Positions 6,295-14,683 of a stretch of 18,230 bases of DNA are shown here, piece after piece. The notes under the pieces are model-generated. The model did not search any database. It saw only the letters and a program-made list of their open reading frames with translations, and was not told the DNA's origin. The stretch covers positions 1 through 18,230 of the forward strand of contig DGOK01000106.1 of assembly GCA_002389385.1 (NCBI GenBank). Direction: 5' to 3'. The translations under genes were made by a program, and so were the position numbers. This stretch comes from Rhodospirillaceae bacterium UBA4468. GTDB taxonomy: Bacteria; Pseudomonadota; Alphaproteobacteria; Rhodospirillales; Casp-alpha2. Numbering within the stretch: the stretch's first letter is position 1; each line of letters begins with the position of its first letter.

Positions 6295-7620
6295 TTGGCC
6301 AACAAACCTCAATCAAATCGAAATTCAGGTACTGATAAGCTCTCAGGGTGGCCCAGGCCACGTTCGTCTATTGCCAAGAAGATGGGCCTGAACCCGGTGC
6401 GTATGTTGCTGTTGATCGTAATGGCGACTGCTGGGCTTGCAGGTGGTTATTACATTGGCAAAGAAGTCGCCCCAGCGCCAAAGTCGACAGAATCACCAGA
6501 AAAGCCAGCACCCCAAAAAGCACTGACCCAGCGGGAAACATACGAAGAGCCGCTCCTGGAAAACAACATTATAGAGCGTGATGGCGTCCTGAAACGAATC
6601 GCATTGCCAGGTTTGGATGCTGAAATTGATCTTGGTAACGGCGTTTTTGTGGCTGTGGATGCGCTTCAGCAAGACCCTGTAGCCGTTTTAGAAACACCCG
6701 AGACCACTGAATTGCAGCCAAGCACCGACGATGCGCCCAAATCGGACGTCACTGCTTTATTAGAAAAAGTAGAGCCACCAACGTCAAAGCCGCAAGAGCC
6801 TGCTGTAGAACAAGCCAAGGCTGCACCAGCATCGATCAAAAGCATCCGTGCCTTACCTGAAAACATTGCTGAACTTCAACAAGCCGACGCCGAAGCTTTG
6901 CCTGCATGGCAGCGCTATGCCTTGCCTGTTACCTTAAGCGACAAACCTTTGATCGTCATCGTCATCGATGATGTCGGGCTCGATCGTCGCCGCGCACGAC
7001 AAACAATTGAACTACCAGGACCGCTCACGCTTTCTTATATGGCGTATGCCGAAGACCTCATGCAGCAGACACAAAAAGCCCGGGCAAAAGGCCACGAGCT
7101 CATGCTGCACGTCCCGATGGAGCCAAGCTCAAGTTCAATCAATCCGGGGCCAAATGTTCTTTTGAGCGGGATGCCCGAAGACGAATTACTTAAAAACATC
7201 ACCTGGATTCTGGATCAGATGACTGGGTATGTTGGCATTAATAATCATATGGGTAGCCGCTTTACGTCAGACCGCGCCAGCATGAAGATTGTCGTCGGTG
7301 CGCTGCAGGCACGGGGACATATGTTCCTGGATTCTGTAACATCTGGTAAAACTGTTGCGCATGATGTAGCCCGCGAAGGCGGCATCCCTTTCGCGGTTCG
7401 TAACGTGTTCCTTGATCACAAGGACGACTTGGCGGCGATCAAGAGGCAGTTACGTCGAACAGAACAGATCGCAAAACGCACAGGCGTCGCGATTGCCATT
7501 GGCCATCCACGCGACAATACGATCGAAGCCTTAAGGGAATGGTTGCCAGACCTTAACGAGCGGGGATTCCAGCTGGTTCCGATCTCAGCAGTTGTAAGAA
7601 TCAACAAGCCTTCAGAATAG
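6295..7620 (+). CDS. Divergent polysaccharide deacetylase family protein (DUF610/YibQ type), membrane-anchored
   Basis: This 441-residue protein starts at a TTG, since an in-frame stop (6289-6291) lies two codons upstream and no ATG is available before residue 30. A basic N-terminal tail is followed by one membrane segment (about 37-54, MLLLIVMATAGLAGGYYIG) and a Pro/Glu/Ala-rich, low-complexity stretch to about 205. The deacetylase-like barrel (about 217-437) shows IVIDDVG (222-228), HVPMEP (272-277), NNHMGSRFT (316-324) and GHPRDNT (403-409). This is the 'divergent polysaccharide deacetylase' pattern of YibQ, a periplasmic protein family linked to the cell envelope; its substrate is not established. 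The start codon and weak ribosome-binding site (TGGAA) suggest modest expression. It is divergent from the response regulator and convergent with trpE. Confidence 0.85.
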   Translation: MANKPQSNRNSGTDKLSGWPRPRSSIAKKMGLNPVRMLLLIVMATAGLAGGYYIGKEVAPAPKSTESPEKPAPQKALTQRETYEEPLLENNIIERDGVLKRIALPGLDAEIDLGNGVFVAVDALQQDPVAVLETPETTELQPSTDDAPKSDVTALLEKVEPPTSKPQEPAVEQAKAAPASIKSIRALPENIAELQQADAEALPAWQRYALPVTLSDKPLIVIVIDDVGLDRRRARQTIELPGPLTLSYMAYAEDLMQQTQKARAKGHELMLHVPMEPSSSSINPGPNVLLSGMPEDELLKNITWILDQMTGYVGINNHMGSRFTSDRASMKIVVGALQARGHMFLDSVTSGKTVAHDVAREGGIPFAVRNVFLDHKDDLAAIKRQLRRTEQIAKRTGVAIAIGHPRDNTIEALREWLPDLNERGFQLVPISAVVRINKPSE

Positions 7621-7640
7621 AACTTCTTCACCTTGCATCA

Positions 7641-7667
7641 CTGGGGCCAGGCTTTCGCTGAGGTGAC
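7641..7667 (-). repeat. Short palindromic repeat, degenerate copy (reverse)
   Basis: This is the first of three copies in the 230-bp gap between the convergent deacetylase and trpE genes. Read on the minus strand it keeps the GTCA...CCAG ends of the family, but the stem is mismatched. It lies 20 nt after the deacetylase stop codon. Confidence 0.55.
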
Positions 7668-7690
7668 GGCATATTACGATTTACACCTCC

Positions 7691-7723
7691 CGTCATTCCG
7701 GCGCAGGCCGGAATCCAGAGCCA
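7691..7723 (+). repeat. Short palindromic repeat, perfect copy (forward)
   Basis: An 8-bp perfect stem (ATTCCGGC at 7695-7702, GCCGGAAT at 7707-7714) encloses a GCAG loop, with conserved flanks CGTC and CCAGAGCCA. All 33 bases are identical to the copy at 14497-14529, 6.8 kb away. Confidence 0.9.
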
Positions 7724-7767
7724 TCAAAAAACACGGTCACAGATAATATCAGAAATATCTCACCATT

Positions 7768-7794
7768 CTGGGCCCCGGCCTTCGCCGGGGTGAC
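7768..7794 (-). repeat. Short palindromic repeat (reverse)
   Basis: CCCCGGC (7773-7779) and GCCGGGG (7784-7790) form a 7-bp stem with a CTTC loop. On the minus strand it begins GTCACCCCGG and ends CCCAG, matching the family ends. No T-run follows on either strand, so it is a hairpin element, not a classical terminator. Confidence 0.85.
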
Positions 7795-7850
7795 CATACT
7801 TCGAGGCCTCCTACACAAACATTATTCAGTATAGAGAGCAAAGGTGAGTT

Positions 7851-9365
7851 TTAAGTCTCGGAGAACTGACCAGCGTCCTCAGCAGCGCGCACGAGGGCGC
7901 GGGCTTTATTGATGGTCTCTTGGTATTCAAGTTCGGGGTCACTGTCTGCAACAACGCCACAACCCGCCTGTACATAGAGCTTTTCGTCCTTGATGATGCC
8001 TGTCCGCAGCGCAATCGCTGTGTCCATATCGCCATTGGCACCAAAGTACCCGATACATCCAGAATAAACGCCACGGCGGGTTGGTTCTAGCTCGTCAATG
8101 ATTTCCATAGCTCTGATCTTTGGCGCACCAGAGACAGTACCCGCAGGGAAGCCCGCAAACAGGGCATCCAAAGCGTCTTTATCTTCGGCAAGATCACCCT
8201 CAACCGTCGATGAGATATGCATCACGTGCGAATAATATTCGATAATGAACTTTTCTGTTGGCTCGACAGTCCCAATCTTGGCAACGCGTCCAACATCGTT
8301 CCGACCCAAATCAAGCAACATCAGGTGTTCAGCAAGTTCCTTTGGATCGCTCAACAGATCATCTGCCAAGGCCTTGTCTTCTTCAGCCGTCTTGCCGCGC
8401 ATCCGGGTTCCAGCCAAAGGACGAAGAGTGATGCGGTCATCGCGCACGCGCACGAGAATTTCAGGACTTGAACCAACAACCTGAAAATCGCCAAAGTTCA
8501 AATAGAACAGGTAAGGCGAGGGATTAAGGCGACGCAATGAACGATAGAACGCAAACGGTGGCAACTTGAATGGCACACTAAAGCGCTGCGATGGGACAAT
8601 CTGAAATGCATCGCCTGCATTAATATAATCAACACAGCCGTTCACAATGCCATGAAACTCTTCACGGGTCATATTTGACGCAGGATCCAGTGTCACACTT
8701 TCGACATCGGCCTTGGCGCGTGGCATCGGAATATCTCGGTCCAGGTCGCTCACGGTCTCGTTCAGGCGCGCCATTGTCGCTGCATAAGCGTCATCAGCAT
8801 TCACATTGTCATCGGACCAAATTGGCGTAATCACAAAGATCGAGTCTTTAAGCGAATCAAAGATCGCCATAACCGTTGGCCGCAGGAAGATGCTATCCGG
8901 CACACCGATTGTATCCGTGTTTTCGTCGGGCAGATTCTCAGCAAGGCGGGCCATGTCATAAGCCATATATCCAACAAGCCCAGATGCCATCGGCGGCAAA
9001 TGCGCCGGCAGATCGAACCGGCATGCCTTGACCAGAGATCGCAGTGATTCGAGTACACCGGACTCGGCCGCAATTGGGCAGGGCACAAAACTGTTCTCAT
9101 CATGCAATGCCGTGCGGTTTATTTCGGCACCACCCGGGAAACAGCGCCAGACAAGGTCTGGCGCGTAACCAATGATCGAATAGCGGCCACGTAATGCGCC
9201 GCCTTCAACGGATTCTAGCAAGAAGCTATTAGGCTTTTTAGCCGCCAACTTTAGCATTGCAGAAACGGGTGTCTCTAAGTCAGCAACGATCTCGGTCCAC
9301 ATGACCTGCGGTTGACCCGCATCATAAATTGGTTTGAACGAACTGAAATCAGGTGTGGTCTTCAT
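7851..9365 (-). CDS. trpE: Anthranilate synthase component I TrpE
   Basis: TrpE converts chorismate and ammonia (from TrpG) to anthranilate, the entry step to tryptophan. I start it at the ATG at 9365, giving 504 residues beginning MKTTPDFSSF, 13 nt after the ppiD stop. A longer frame reaching 9440 only reads into ppiD. The N-terminal LLES motif (49-52) is the Trp feedback-inhibition site. The chorismate-binding half shows GTRMRGKT (319-326), AEHLMLLDLGRND (345-357), PAGTVSGAPKIRAMEII (407-423) and GCGVVADSDPELEYQET (468-484), all intact. It is free-standing, not the TrpE-TrpG fusion of rhizobia. No attenuator leader is present; the 13-nt gap suggests transcription from the ppiD side. It converges on the deacetylase gene. 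Confidence 0.96.
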   Translation of the reverse strand: MKTTPDFSSFKPIYDAGQPQVMWTEIVADLETPVSAMLKLAAKKPNSFLLESVEGGALRGRYSIIGYAPDLVWRCFPGGAEINRTALHDENSFVPCPIAAESGVLESLRSLVKACRFDLPAHLPPMASGLVGYMAYDMARLAENLPDENTDTIGVPDSIFLRPTVMAIFDSLKDSIFVITPIWSDDNVNADDAYAATMARLNETVSDLDRDIPMPRAKADVESVTLDPASNMTREEFHGIVNGCVDYINAGDAFQIVPSQRFSVPFKLPPFAFYRSLRRLNPSPYLFYLNFGDFQVVGSSPEILVRVRDDRITLRPLAGTRMRGKTAEEDKALADDLLSDPKELAEHLMLLDLGRNDVGRVAKIGTVEPTEKFIIEYYSHVMHISSTVEGDLAEDKDALDALFAGFPAGTVSGAPKIRAMEIIDELEPTRRGVYSGCIGYFGANGDMDTAIALRTGIIKDEKLYVQAGCGVVADSDPELEYQETINKARALVRAAEDAGQFSET

Positions 9366-9378
9366 TGTCTCTTCGCAA

Positions 9379-11325
9379 TCACATGACCGATTGAGGACGC
9401 ATATTTGGCGGCGCTGAACCGATAAAAGCGTAGGGGTCAAATGAACCCGGCTCGATCACAGCTTCATAAAGCCGCTGATTGATCGAAACGCCAACCTCTT
9501 CACGCATGGCTTCGACTATTTGCGCAGCAAGGTCACGACCCAATTCTTCGCCCAATTGCTGGTTAAGGTCTGCCATACTCGGCGTGCCCGCGTCTGTGCC
9601 CGGTGCCTGAACGTTTGTGACACGCACAACAGCATAATCGCTTCCAACGCGCGCAATCCCGCTTGTGTTCCGTTTAAGCTCATACATCTGAGCAATGATA
9701 GACGCATCCGCCGCATCGCGATCACCGCGTGTTAACGGACCAACAACTTCAATATCATCCGGCACTGTTGCAAAAAGTGTCGTGAAGTCTGTCCCGGCGT
9801 TTACAAGCTTTACAATTTCAGCAGCTTTCGTCTCTGCCAATTTTGTTCGCTCAGAAGCCTTCCACACATCAACCACCTCAGCACGAACCGTGTCCAACGG
9901 GCGTAGGGCAGGTGCGACAACGTTATCGACACGCAGCATAAAGAAGCCACGATCACCAACTTCGGTCAGGTCACTTTCAATGCCTCGTTCAGCCGTAAAT
10001 GCCAGTGGCAACAAGCTTGCAAGCTCAGGTAGTCCGGCTGCCTTAGCACCACTTTGTGCATTTCCTTGACGGTCAACGTTCTGAATAACCTTGGCGCTAA
10101 ACCCGACAGTATTTCCTGCTTCTTCAAGCGTTGCACCGCCACCGATTTCGTCTTCAAACTTTATCGAGATGTCATAAAGCGCATCAATGGCACGTTCGCG
10201 GCCAACGATTTCACGTACCTCTTCGCGGACATCATCAAGTGTCTGTACGATACCCACATCAACCGATGTGGCTTTCATAATATGCCAGCCGAGCGGGGAT
10301 TTAATCGGCTCAGTCACAGCTCCTTCATCAATCGCAAATACAGCCTCAGCCAAGTCAGGCAATAAACCTTCGATGGTCACTGTACCCAGATCAACTGCAG
10401 CAGCTTCCATTTCAGCGACTTCAGACGCCACCGTCACAAAGTCACGTCCTTCAGCCAGGAGCCTAGCCGCTTCACGTATTTTAGCTTCGTCGCTGACAAC
10501 GATTTGCTGAACAGTGCGCTGCTCAGCTTTGATAAAGCTCGCAGCGTTCGCCTCATAGGATTCCTGTAAATCTTCCTCAGCCACAGTGATCGTGCTGGCT
10601 AAATTCGCTGGATCTAAATGAACGTAAGAAACAGTTCTATATTCAGGTGCTGTGAAGCGTTGTACTTGGGCTTTGTAAATTTCGTTAATCTGTGCGTCTG
10701 TCGGCTGACCTGGGTCAGGCTGCGCCGAAGCACGAATTATTAATGTTTCAGCCGTCCGCTTCTCGTAGCGATAAGCACGCAGGATTTCCGTCATCTTCTT
10801 TGGCGCTGATGCTGAGGAGGCGGCAGAACCTAAGACCTGTGCGTTTGCGATATCATTTCGAACCTGTTCAATATAGGACGCTTCGGTCAAGCCAACCGCA
10901 CGCATCACTTCATAGAAACGCTGGCGGCTAAACTGATTATCGAACCCGTGGAATGTCGGATCTCCCTGAATTGATCGGGTAACCTGATCATCAGAAACAC
11001 GCAGGCCCATTTTGGCAGACGTCAAGGTGACGGCTTGCTCGTTGATCATCCGTTGCAAAACACCGTTACCAATACCGAAAGCAAGTAATTGCTCTTCGCT
11101 CAGCTGTCCGCCAAATGTCTGGCGTAAACGTTGTGTTTCGCGGGCGAGTTCGTATTCGAACTCAAGCGGCGGAATATCTTGTTTCCCAACTGTGGCGACA
11201 GAAAGCTCTGATGCGCTGGTGCCGATCACGTCCTCGATACCCCACGCGGCAAAGCTGAGGATCAAAACACCGGCAAGAGCCTTAACGATAAGAGAGCCGG
11301 TTTTGCTGCGGATTGCTTGAAGCAT
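9379..11325 (-). CDS. ppiD: PpiD-like SurA-N/parvulin periplasmic folding factor (peptidylprolyl isomerase)
   Basis: This 648-residue protein starts MLQAIRSKTGSLIVKALAG, with one N-terminal membrane anchor (about 12-32), and faces the periplasm. A SurA-N-like chaperone region (about 35-185) contains FGIGNGVLQRMINEQAV and a QFSRQRFYEVM segment typical of PpiD. A parvulin-type PPIase domain (about 268-355) ends in the SPLGWHIMK signature (343-351). A second chaperone-like region and a Tyr/Pro-rich C-terminus follow. By family, it assists folding of proteins leaving the Sec translocon. It is divergent from tpiA across 175 bp and runs into trpE, an arrangement common in alphaproteobacteria without an obvious functional link. 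The ribosome-binding site is weak (GGGAA, about 12 nt upstream). Confidence 0.92.
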   Translation of the reverse strand: MLQAIRSKTGSLIVKALAGVLILSFAAWGIEDVIGTSASELSVATVGKQDIPPLEFEYELARETQRLRQTFGGQLSEEQLLAFGIGNGVLQRMINEQAVTLTSAKMGLRVSDDQVTRSIQGDPTFHGFDNQFSRQRFYEVMRAVGLTEASYIEQVRNDIANAQVLGSAASSASAPKKMTEILRAYRYEKRTAETLIIRASAQPDPGQPTDAQINEIYKAQVQRFTAPEYRTVSYVHLDPANLASTITVAEEDLQESYEANAASFIKAEQRTVQQIVVSDEAKIREAARLLAEGRDFVTVASEVAEMEAAAVDLGTVTIEGLLPDLAEAVFAIDEGAVTEPIKSPLGWHIMKATSVDVGIVQTLDDVREEVREIVGRERAIDALYDISIKFEDEIGGGATLEEAGNTVGFSAKVIQNVDRQGNAQSGAKAAGLPELASLLPLAFTAERGIESDLTEVGDRGFFMLRVDNVVAPALRPLDTVRAEVVDVWKASERTKLAETKAAEIVKLVNAGTDFTTLFATVPDDIEVVGPLTRGDRDAADASIIAQMYELKRNTSGIARVGSDYAVVRVTNVQAPGTDAGTPSMADLNQQLGEELGRDLAAQIVEAMREEVGVSINQRLYEAVIEPGSFDPYAFIGSAPPNMRPQSVM

Positions 11326-11500
11326 ACGACGAAATTCCCAGTTGGTTTATGTTTCATTACGCCACACAAAAATTCATATGACGGCGGCGGCATCTTAGGC
11401 AACCGACGCGGGGGCGGCAATAGCTCGCTTGGGAGAATTGATGGAGAAGTGATCACGTGTTATTGAGCAGGAATAACATACTCAAAAAAGGATAATCGAT
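11326..11500. promoter_or_regulatory. Divergent promoter region between ppiD and tpiA
   Basis: This 175-bp region must hold the start signals for both genes. For tpiA, AAGGA (11488-11492) is a good ribosome-binding site 8 nt from the ATG. The best promoter guess is TTGATG (11438-11443), 17 nt, then TATTGA (11461-11466), which is weak. No clear promoter is seen for ppiD, and no gene fits in the gap. Confidence 0.35.
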
Positions 11501-12247
11501 ATGGCACAACGCACCACCTTAATCGCCGGTAATTGGAAGATGAATGCAAGCGGCGAAATGGCCGAAGTATTAACGGATGGCCTTAAGGCATGGGCAGGGA
11601 AACCCGGCGTTGAAATGCTGGTATGCCCGCCATTTCCTTACCTTGGCCCCGTTGGCGCGATGATTGCTGAAAGTGATATCAAGCTAGGTGCACAAACCTG
11701 CCATGCAAACGCATCTGGTGCGCATACTGGTGATGTCGCTGCAGAAATGCTGGCAGACCTTGGGTGTAGCTATGTGATTGTTGGCCATTCTGAGCGTCGT
11801 GCTGATCATGGTGAAACTGATTCTGATGTGTGTGCTCAGGCCGAAGCCGCGCACCGAGCAGGGCTTTGCGCGATCGTTTGTGTCGGAGAAACCGAAGCTG
11901 AGCGCGATGAAGGTGCAACATTAAGTGTTGTCACGGATCAGCTTGCCGGATCATTACCAGAAGGTTCTCCCGCAACGTCATTGGTTGTCGCTTATGAGCC
12001 GGTCTGGGCGATTGGCACAGGCCGCACACCAACAAACAACGACGTCCAGGATGTCCACGCTGCAATCCGCGGCTTATTATGTGAGCGATTTGGTAACGAA
12101 ATCGGAAACGGGGTGCGCTTATTATATGGTGGTTCCATGAAGCCGACGAACGCTGAGGGCTTGCTCGCACTGCAAGATGTTGATGGTGGGCTCATCGGTG
12201 GCGCCAGCCTCAAGGCGGAAGACTTTATCGGAATTGCCGACGCTTGA
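11501..12247 (+). CDS. tpiA: Triose-phosphate isomerase TpiA
   Basis: This 248-residue glycolytic enzyme interconverts dihydroxyacetone phosphate and glyceraldehyde 3-phosphate. All catalytic residues are present: Asn11 and Lys13 (GNWKMN), His96 (VGHSERR) and Glu166 (AYEPVWAIGTG, including the start of the mobile lid). Phosphate-binding segments LLYGGSMKP (207-215) and GLIGGASL (230-237) complete the barrel. Length is normal. It is first in a same-strand series with secG and pyrG, although a terminator after secG separates pyrG. It starts from an ATG with AAGGA 8 nt upstream. Confidence 0.98.
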   Translation: MAQRTTLIAGNWKMNASGEMAEVLTDGLKAWAGKPGVEMLVCPPFPYLGPVGAMIAESDIKLGAQTCHANASGAHTGDVAAEMLADLGCSYVIVGHSERRADHGETDSDVCAQAEAAHRAGLCAIVCVGETEAERDEGATLSVVTDQLAGSLPEGSPATSLVVAYEPVWAIGTGRTPTNNDVQDVHAAIRGLLCERFGNEIGNGVRLLYGGSMKPTNAEGLLALQDVDGGLIGGASLKAEDFIGIADA

Positions 12248-12342
12248 ATCCAAGAGAATCACAAAACGTCAATTCTAGGCTGGTCAAACCCTTAACAAGC
12301 GGCTAGAACACGCCCGTTCAGACGTTAGGAGACGAACGCACC

Positions 12343-12684
12343 ATGGAAACCGTTGTTCTCGTTATTCACTTGCTTATTGCGATCGGCCTTGTGGCAGTAA
12401 TCTTGCTTCAGCGCTCTGAAGGCGGCGCGCTTGGCATGGGTGGTGGCAGCGGTGGCGGTGGCGGATCAGGGTTCATGAGTGGCCGTGCGGCTGCAGACGT
12501 TCTAACGCGGACAACAGCAATTTTAGCGACTTGCTTCATTATCACGAGCATCGTTCTTGCGATAATGGCGGGTTCCGGACGTGAATCGGGTTCGATTCTT
12601 GATCAAGTACCGGCCCCATCGACGACACCAGCGGCGCCATCTTCGACGCCAACTGTGCCGGCACCGACAACACCCGCTCAGTAA
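12343..12684 (+). CDS. secG: Preprotein translocase subunit SecG
   Basis: This 113-residue inner-membrane protein is the small accessory subunit of the SecYEG export channel. Two membrane helices (about 4-22 and 55-77) flank a glycine-rich cytoplasmic loop. The SecG signature LLQRSEGGALGMGGG (21-35) and the RAAADVLTRTTAILA segment (48-62) are clear. The C-terminal tail (about 88-113) is made almost only of Pro, Thr, Ser and Ala, as in many alphaproteobacterial SecGs. AGGAG lies 11 nt before the ATG. The gene follows tpiA after 95 nt, in which I see no convincing terminator, so the two are likely co-transcribed. Confidence 0.95.
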   Translation: METVVLVIHLLIAIGLVAVILLQRSEGGALGMGGGSGGGGGSGFMSGRAAADVLTRTTAILATCFIITSIVLAIMAGSGRESGSILDQVPAPSTTPAAPSSTPTVPAPTTPAQ

Positions 12685-12712
12685 AAATTGTGCAGAATCA
12701 ATGCCTCAAACA

Positions 12713-12743
12713 GTTCGTCAGACCTCTGACGGACACTCCTTTT
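12713..12743 (+). terminator. Likely intrinsic terminator after secG
   Basis: GTTCGTCAG (12713-12721) and CTGACGGAC (12726-12734) form a 9-bp stem with one G-T pair and an ACCT loop. ACTCC and a short TTTT run follow. It lies 28 nt after the secG stop and would separate tpiA-secG from pyrG. The U-tract is short, so termination may be partial. Confidence 0.55.
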
Positions 12744-12763
12744 ATATTGTTTAGAATCGACGG

Positions 12764-12793
12764 TTGGCGTCCTCAACTTTTGGTGTATGGTGA
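12764..12793 (+). promoter_or_regulatory. Candidate pyrG promoter and ribosome-binding site
   Basis: TTGGCG (12764-12769), a 16-nt spacer and TATGGT (12786-12791) resemble a promoter placed very close to the start codon. GGTGA (12789-12793), 6 nt before the ATG, would serve as ribosome-binding site if transcription starts further upstream. The two readings compete: if this promoter is used, the mRNA would be nearly leaderless. Confidence 0.3.
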
Positions 12794-12799
12794 CTTTCC

Positions 12800-14425
12800 A
12801 TGACGCGGTTTATCTTTATCACTGGCGGCGTGGTCTCCTCGCTCGGAAAAGGTTTGGCTTCAGCAGCACTCGGTGCGTTGTTGCAAGCGCGTGGCTTTAA
12901 AGTACGGCTACGCAAGCTAGATCCTTACCTCAATGTTGATCCTGGGACGATGAGTCCTTATCAGCACGGCGAAGTTTATGTCACCAATGATGGTGCTGAG
13001 ACAGACCTGGACCTGGGCCATTACGAGCGCTTTACCGGCGTTGTTGCCAAGAAATCTGACAACGTTACGACCGGACGGATTTACTCCGACGTGATCGCCA
13101 AAGAACGTCGTGGTGATTATCTCGGTGCGACCATCCAGGTCATTCCACACGTCACTGATGCGATTAAGAACTTCGTCATTTCCGATATTGAGGACGAAGA
13201 TTTCATTCTTTGCGAAATTGGCGGCACTGTCGGCGACATTGAAGGTCTGCCGTTCCTCGAAGCCATTCGTCAGCTTGGTAACGAACTCGGCCGTGAACGC
13301 GCGATGTACATGCATCTGACGCTGATCCCGTACATCGCAGCTGCAGGTGAGCTCAAGACAAAGCCGACCCAGCATTCAGTCAAAGAATTACTCTCGCTAG
13401 GTATCCAGCCAGATATGTTGCTGTGTCGATCCGAGCATCCACTTCCAGATGGCGAGCGACGTAAAATCGCCCAGTTCTGTAACGTCCGCCAAGACGCTGT
13501 TATTTTAGGCCTTGATGCGAAAAGCATCTACGAAGTGCCGATCCGCTATCACGCCGAAGGTATGGACGACGTTGTTTGCCGTCATTTCGGCCTGAACGCG
13601 CCAGATCCAGACCTGACCACATGGAAAGACATCCATGTCCGCAAGACCAAGCCTGAGGGTGAAGTCTCTATCGCCGTTGTCGGTAAGTACACTGGCCTGT
13701 TAGATGCCTATAAGTCATTATCCGAAGCTTTGGATCATGGCGGCATTGCCAATAACGTCCGGGTCAAACTGAACTGGATTGATAGCCAGATATTCGAAGG
13801 CGATACGCCGCTCGATTACCTGGAAGGCACGCACGGCATTTTGGTGCCGGGTGGATTTGGTGAACGTGGCGCTGAGGGTAAAATTCTTGCGGCGAAATTC
13901 GCGCGCGAGCGGGGCATTCCGTACTTTGGTATTTGCTTCGGTATGCAGATGGCCGTCATTGAAGCCGCCCGAAATATGGCTGGCATTCCGAATGCAAATT
14001 CTACGGAATTCGGTGAAACTGACGAGCCCGTTGTCGGCCTCATGACGGAATGGCTTAAGGGCAATGCTCTTGAGAAACGCCAGAATGACGGCGACCTTGG
14101 TGGCACAATGCGCCTTGGTGCTTTTGATTGTGGATTGGCTGAAAACAGCCGGGTGCGCAGTATATATGGCCAAGAAGAGATATCTGAACGCCATCGCCAT
14201 CGCTATGAAGTGAACACAGCGTACCGTGAGAAACTCGAAGCTGCTGGAATGATGTTCTCAGGAATGTCGCCTGATGGAATCTTGCCAGAAATCGTCGAAA
14301 TTCCAGATCATCCCTGGTTTATTGGTGTGCAGTTCCATCCTGAATTGAAATCGAAGCCATTCGATTCACACCCACTGTTTGCATCCTTCATTCGCGCTGC
14401 CGTCAATCAGTCGCGCTTGGTGTAA
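12800..14425 (+). CDS. pyrG: CTP synthase PyrG
   Basis: This 541-residue enzyme aminates UTP to CTP using ATP and glutamine. The N-terminal synthetase domain (1 to about 270) has the P-loop-like GGVVSSLGKGLASA (9-22), the Mg/nucleotide region KLDPYLNVDPGTMSPYQHGE (39-58) and CEIGGTVGDIEG (138-149). The glutaminase domain (about 290-541) has PGGFGERG (350-357), the nucleophile Cys379 in GICFGMQ and His513/Glu515 in QFHPEL. Everything needed for activity is present, and length is typical. It follows secG after a probable terminator. In many relatives kdsA and eno come soon after pyrG; here a peroxiredoxin and a broken NIPSNAP gene lie between, surrounded by palindromic repeats. Confidence 0.98.
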   Translation: MTRFIFITGGVVSSLGKGLASAALGALLQARGFKVRLRKLDPYLNVDPGTMSPYQHGEVYVTNDGAETDLDLGHYERFTGVVAKKSDNVTTGRIYSDVIAKERRGDYLGATIQVIPHVTDAIKNFVISDIEDEDFILCEIGGTVGDIEGLPFLEAIRQLGNELGRERAMYMHLTLIPYIAAAGELKTKPTQHSVKELLSLGIQPDMLLCRSEHPLPDGERRKIAQFCNVRQDAVILGLDAKSIYEVPIRYHAEGMDDVVCRHFGLNAPDPDLTTWKDIHVRKTKPEGEVSIAVVGKYTGLLDAYKSLSEALDHGGIANNVRVKLNWIDSQIFEGDTPLDYLEGTHGILVPGGFGERGAEGKILAAKFARERGIPYFGICFGMQMAVIEAARNMAGIPNANSTEFGETDEPVVGLMTEWLKGNALEKRQNDGDLGGTMRLGAFDCGLAENSRVRSIYGQEEISERHRHRYEVNTAYREKLEAAGMMFSGMSPDGILPEIVEIPDHPWFIGVQFHPELKSKPFDSHPLFASFIRAAVNQSRLV

Positions 14426-14436
14426 ATAGGTACCAC

Positions 14437-14463
14437 GGGACCCCGGCCTTCGCCGGCTAGACG
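14437..14463 (-). repeat. Short palindromic repeat, degenerate copy (reverse)
   Basis: The sequence starts 11 nt after the pyrG stop codon. CCGGC (14443-14447) and GCCGG (14452-14456) pair around a CTTC loop, but the outer stem is lost on the right side. It is the same reverse type as the copy at 7768-7794. Confidence 0.65.
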
Positions 14464-14496
14464 CGGGTTAACAAATTTATCATCATCCAACAAATA

Positions 14497-14529
14497 CGTC
14501 ATTCCGGCGCAGGCCGGAATCCAGAGCCA
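14497..14529 (+). repeat. Short palindromic repeat, perfect copy (forward)
   Basis: All 33 bases are identical to 7691-7723, with the 8-bp stem ATTCCGGC/GCCGGAAT around GCAG. It sits 33 nt after the reverse copy downstream of pyrG and about 155 nt before the peroxiredoxin gene. Confidence 0.9.
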
Positions 14530-14592
14530 CCAATGAATTCAATGATATGTGTTTAGCGATATCACAATTCGTTCATATCAGGTGGTAACATC

Positions 14593-14622
14593 TGGTACAT
14601 GTGCTCATCTGCGCTATATAAC
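14593..14622 (+). promoter_or_regulatory. Possible peroxiredoxin promoter
   Basis: The AT-rich leader of the peroxiredoxin gene contains TATAAC (14617-14622), a fair -10 box; the best -35 is TGGTAC (14593-14598), 18 nt upstream and weak. A poor -35 could fit an activator-dependent promoter, but I see no recognisable peroxide-regulator site. Confidence 0.25.
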
Positions 14623-14683
14623 TTAGAGAAGAACATTTTATATCAAAGCCATTCATTATAAAAAAAATAAAGGGAAACAGAGA

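Noticed and set aside
12248..12342. Terminator between tpiA and secG
   Set aside because: TTCTAG and CTAGAA arms can pair, but the loop is over 20 nt and no T-run follows.
12917..13375. 152-codon frame opposite pyrG
   Set aside because: It is antisense to the catalytic core of CTP synthase, with no ribosome-binding site or family signature.
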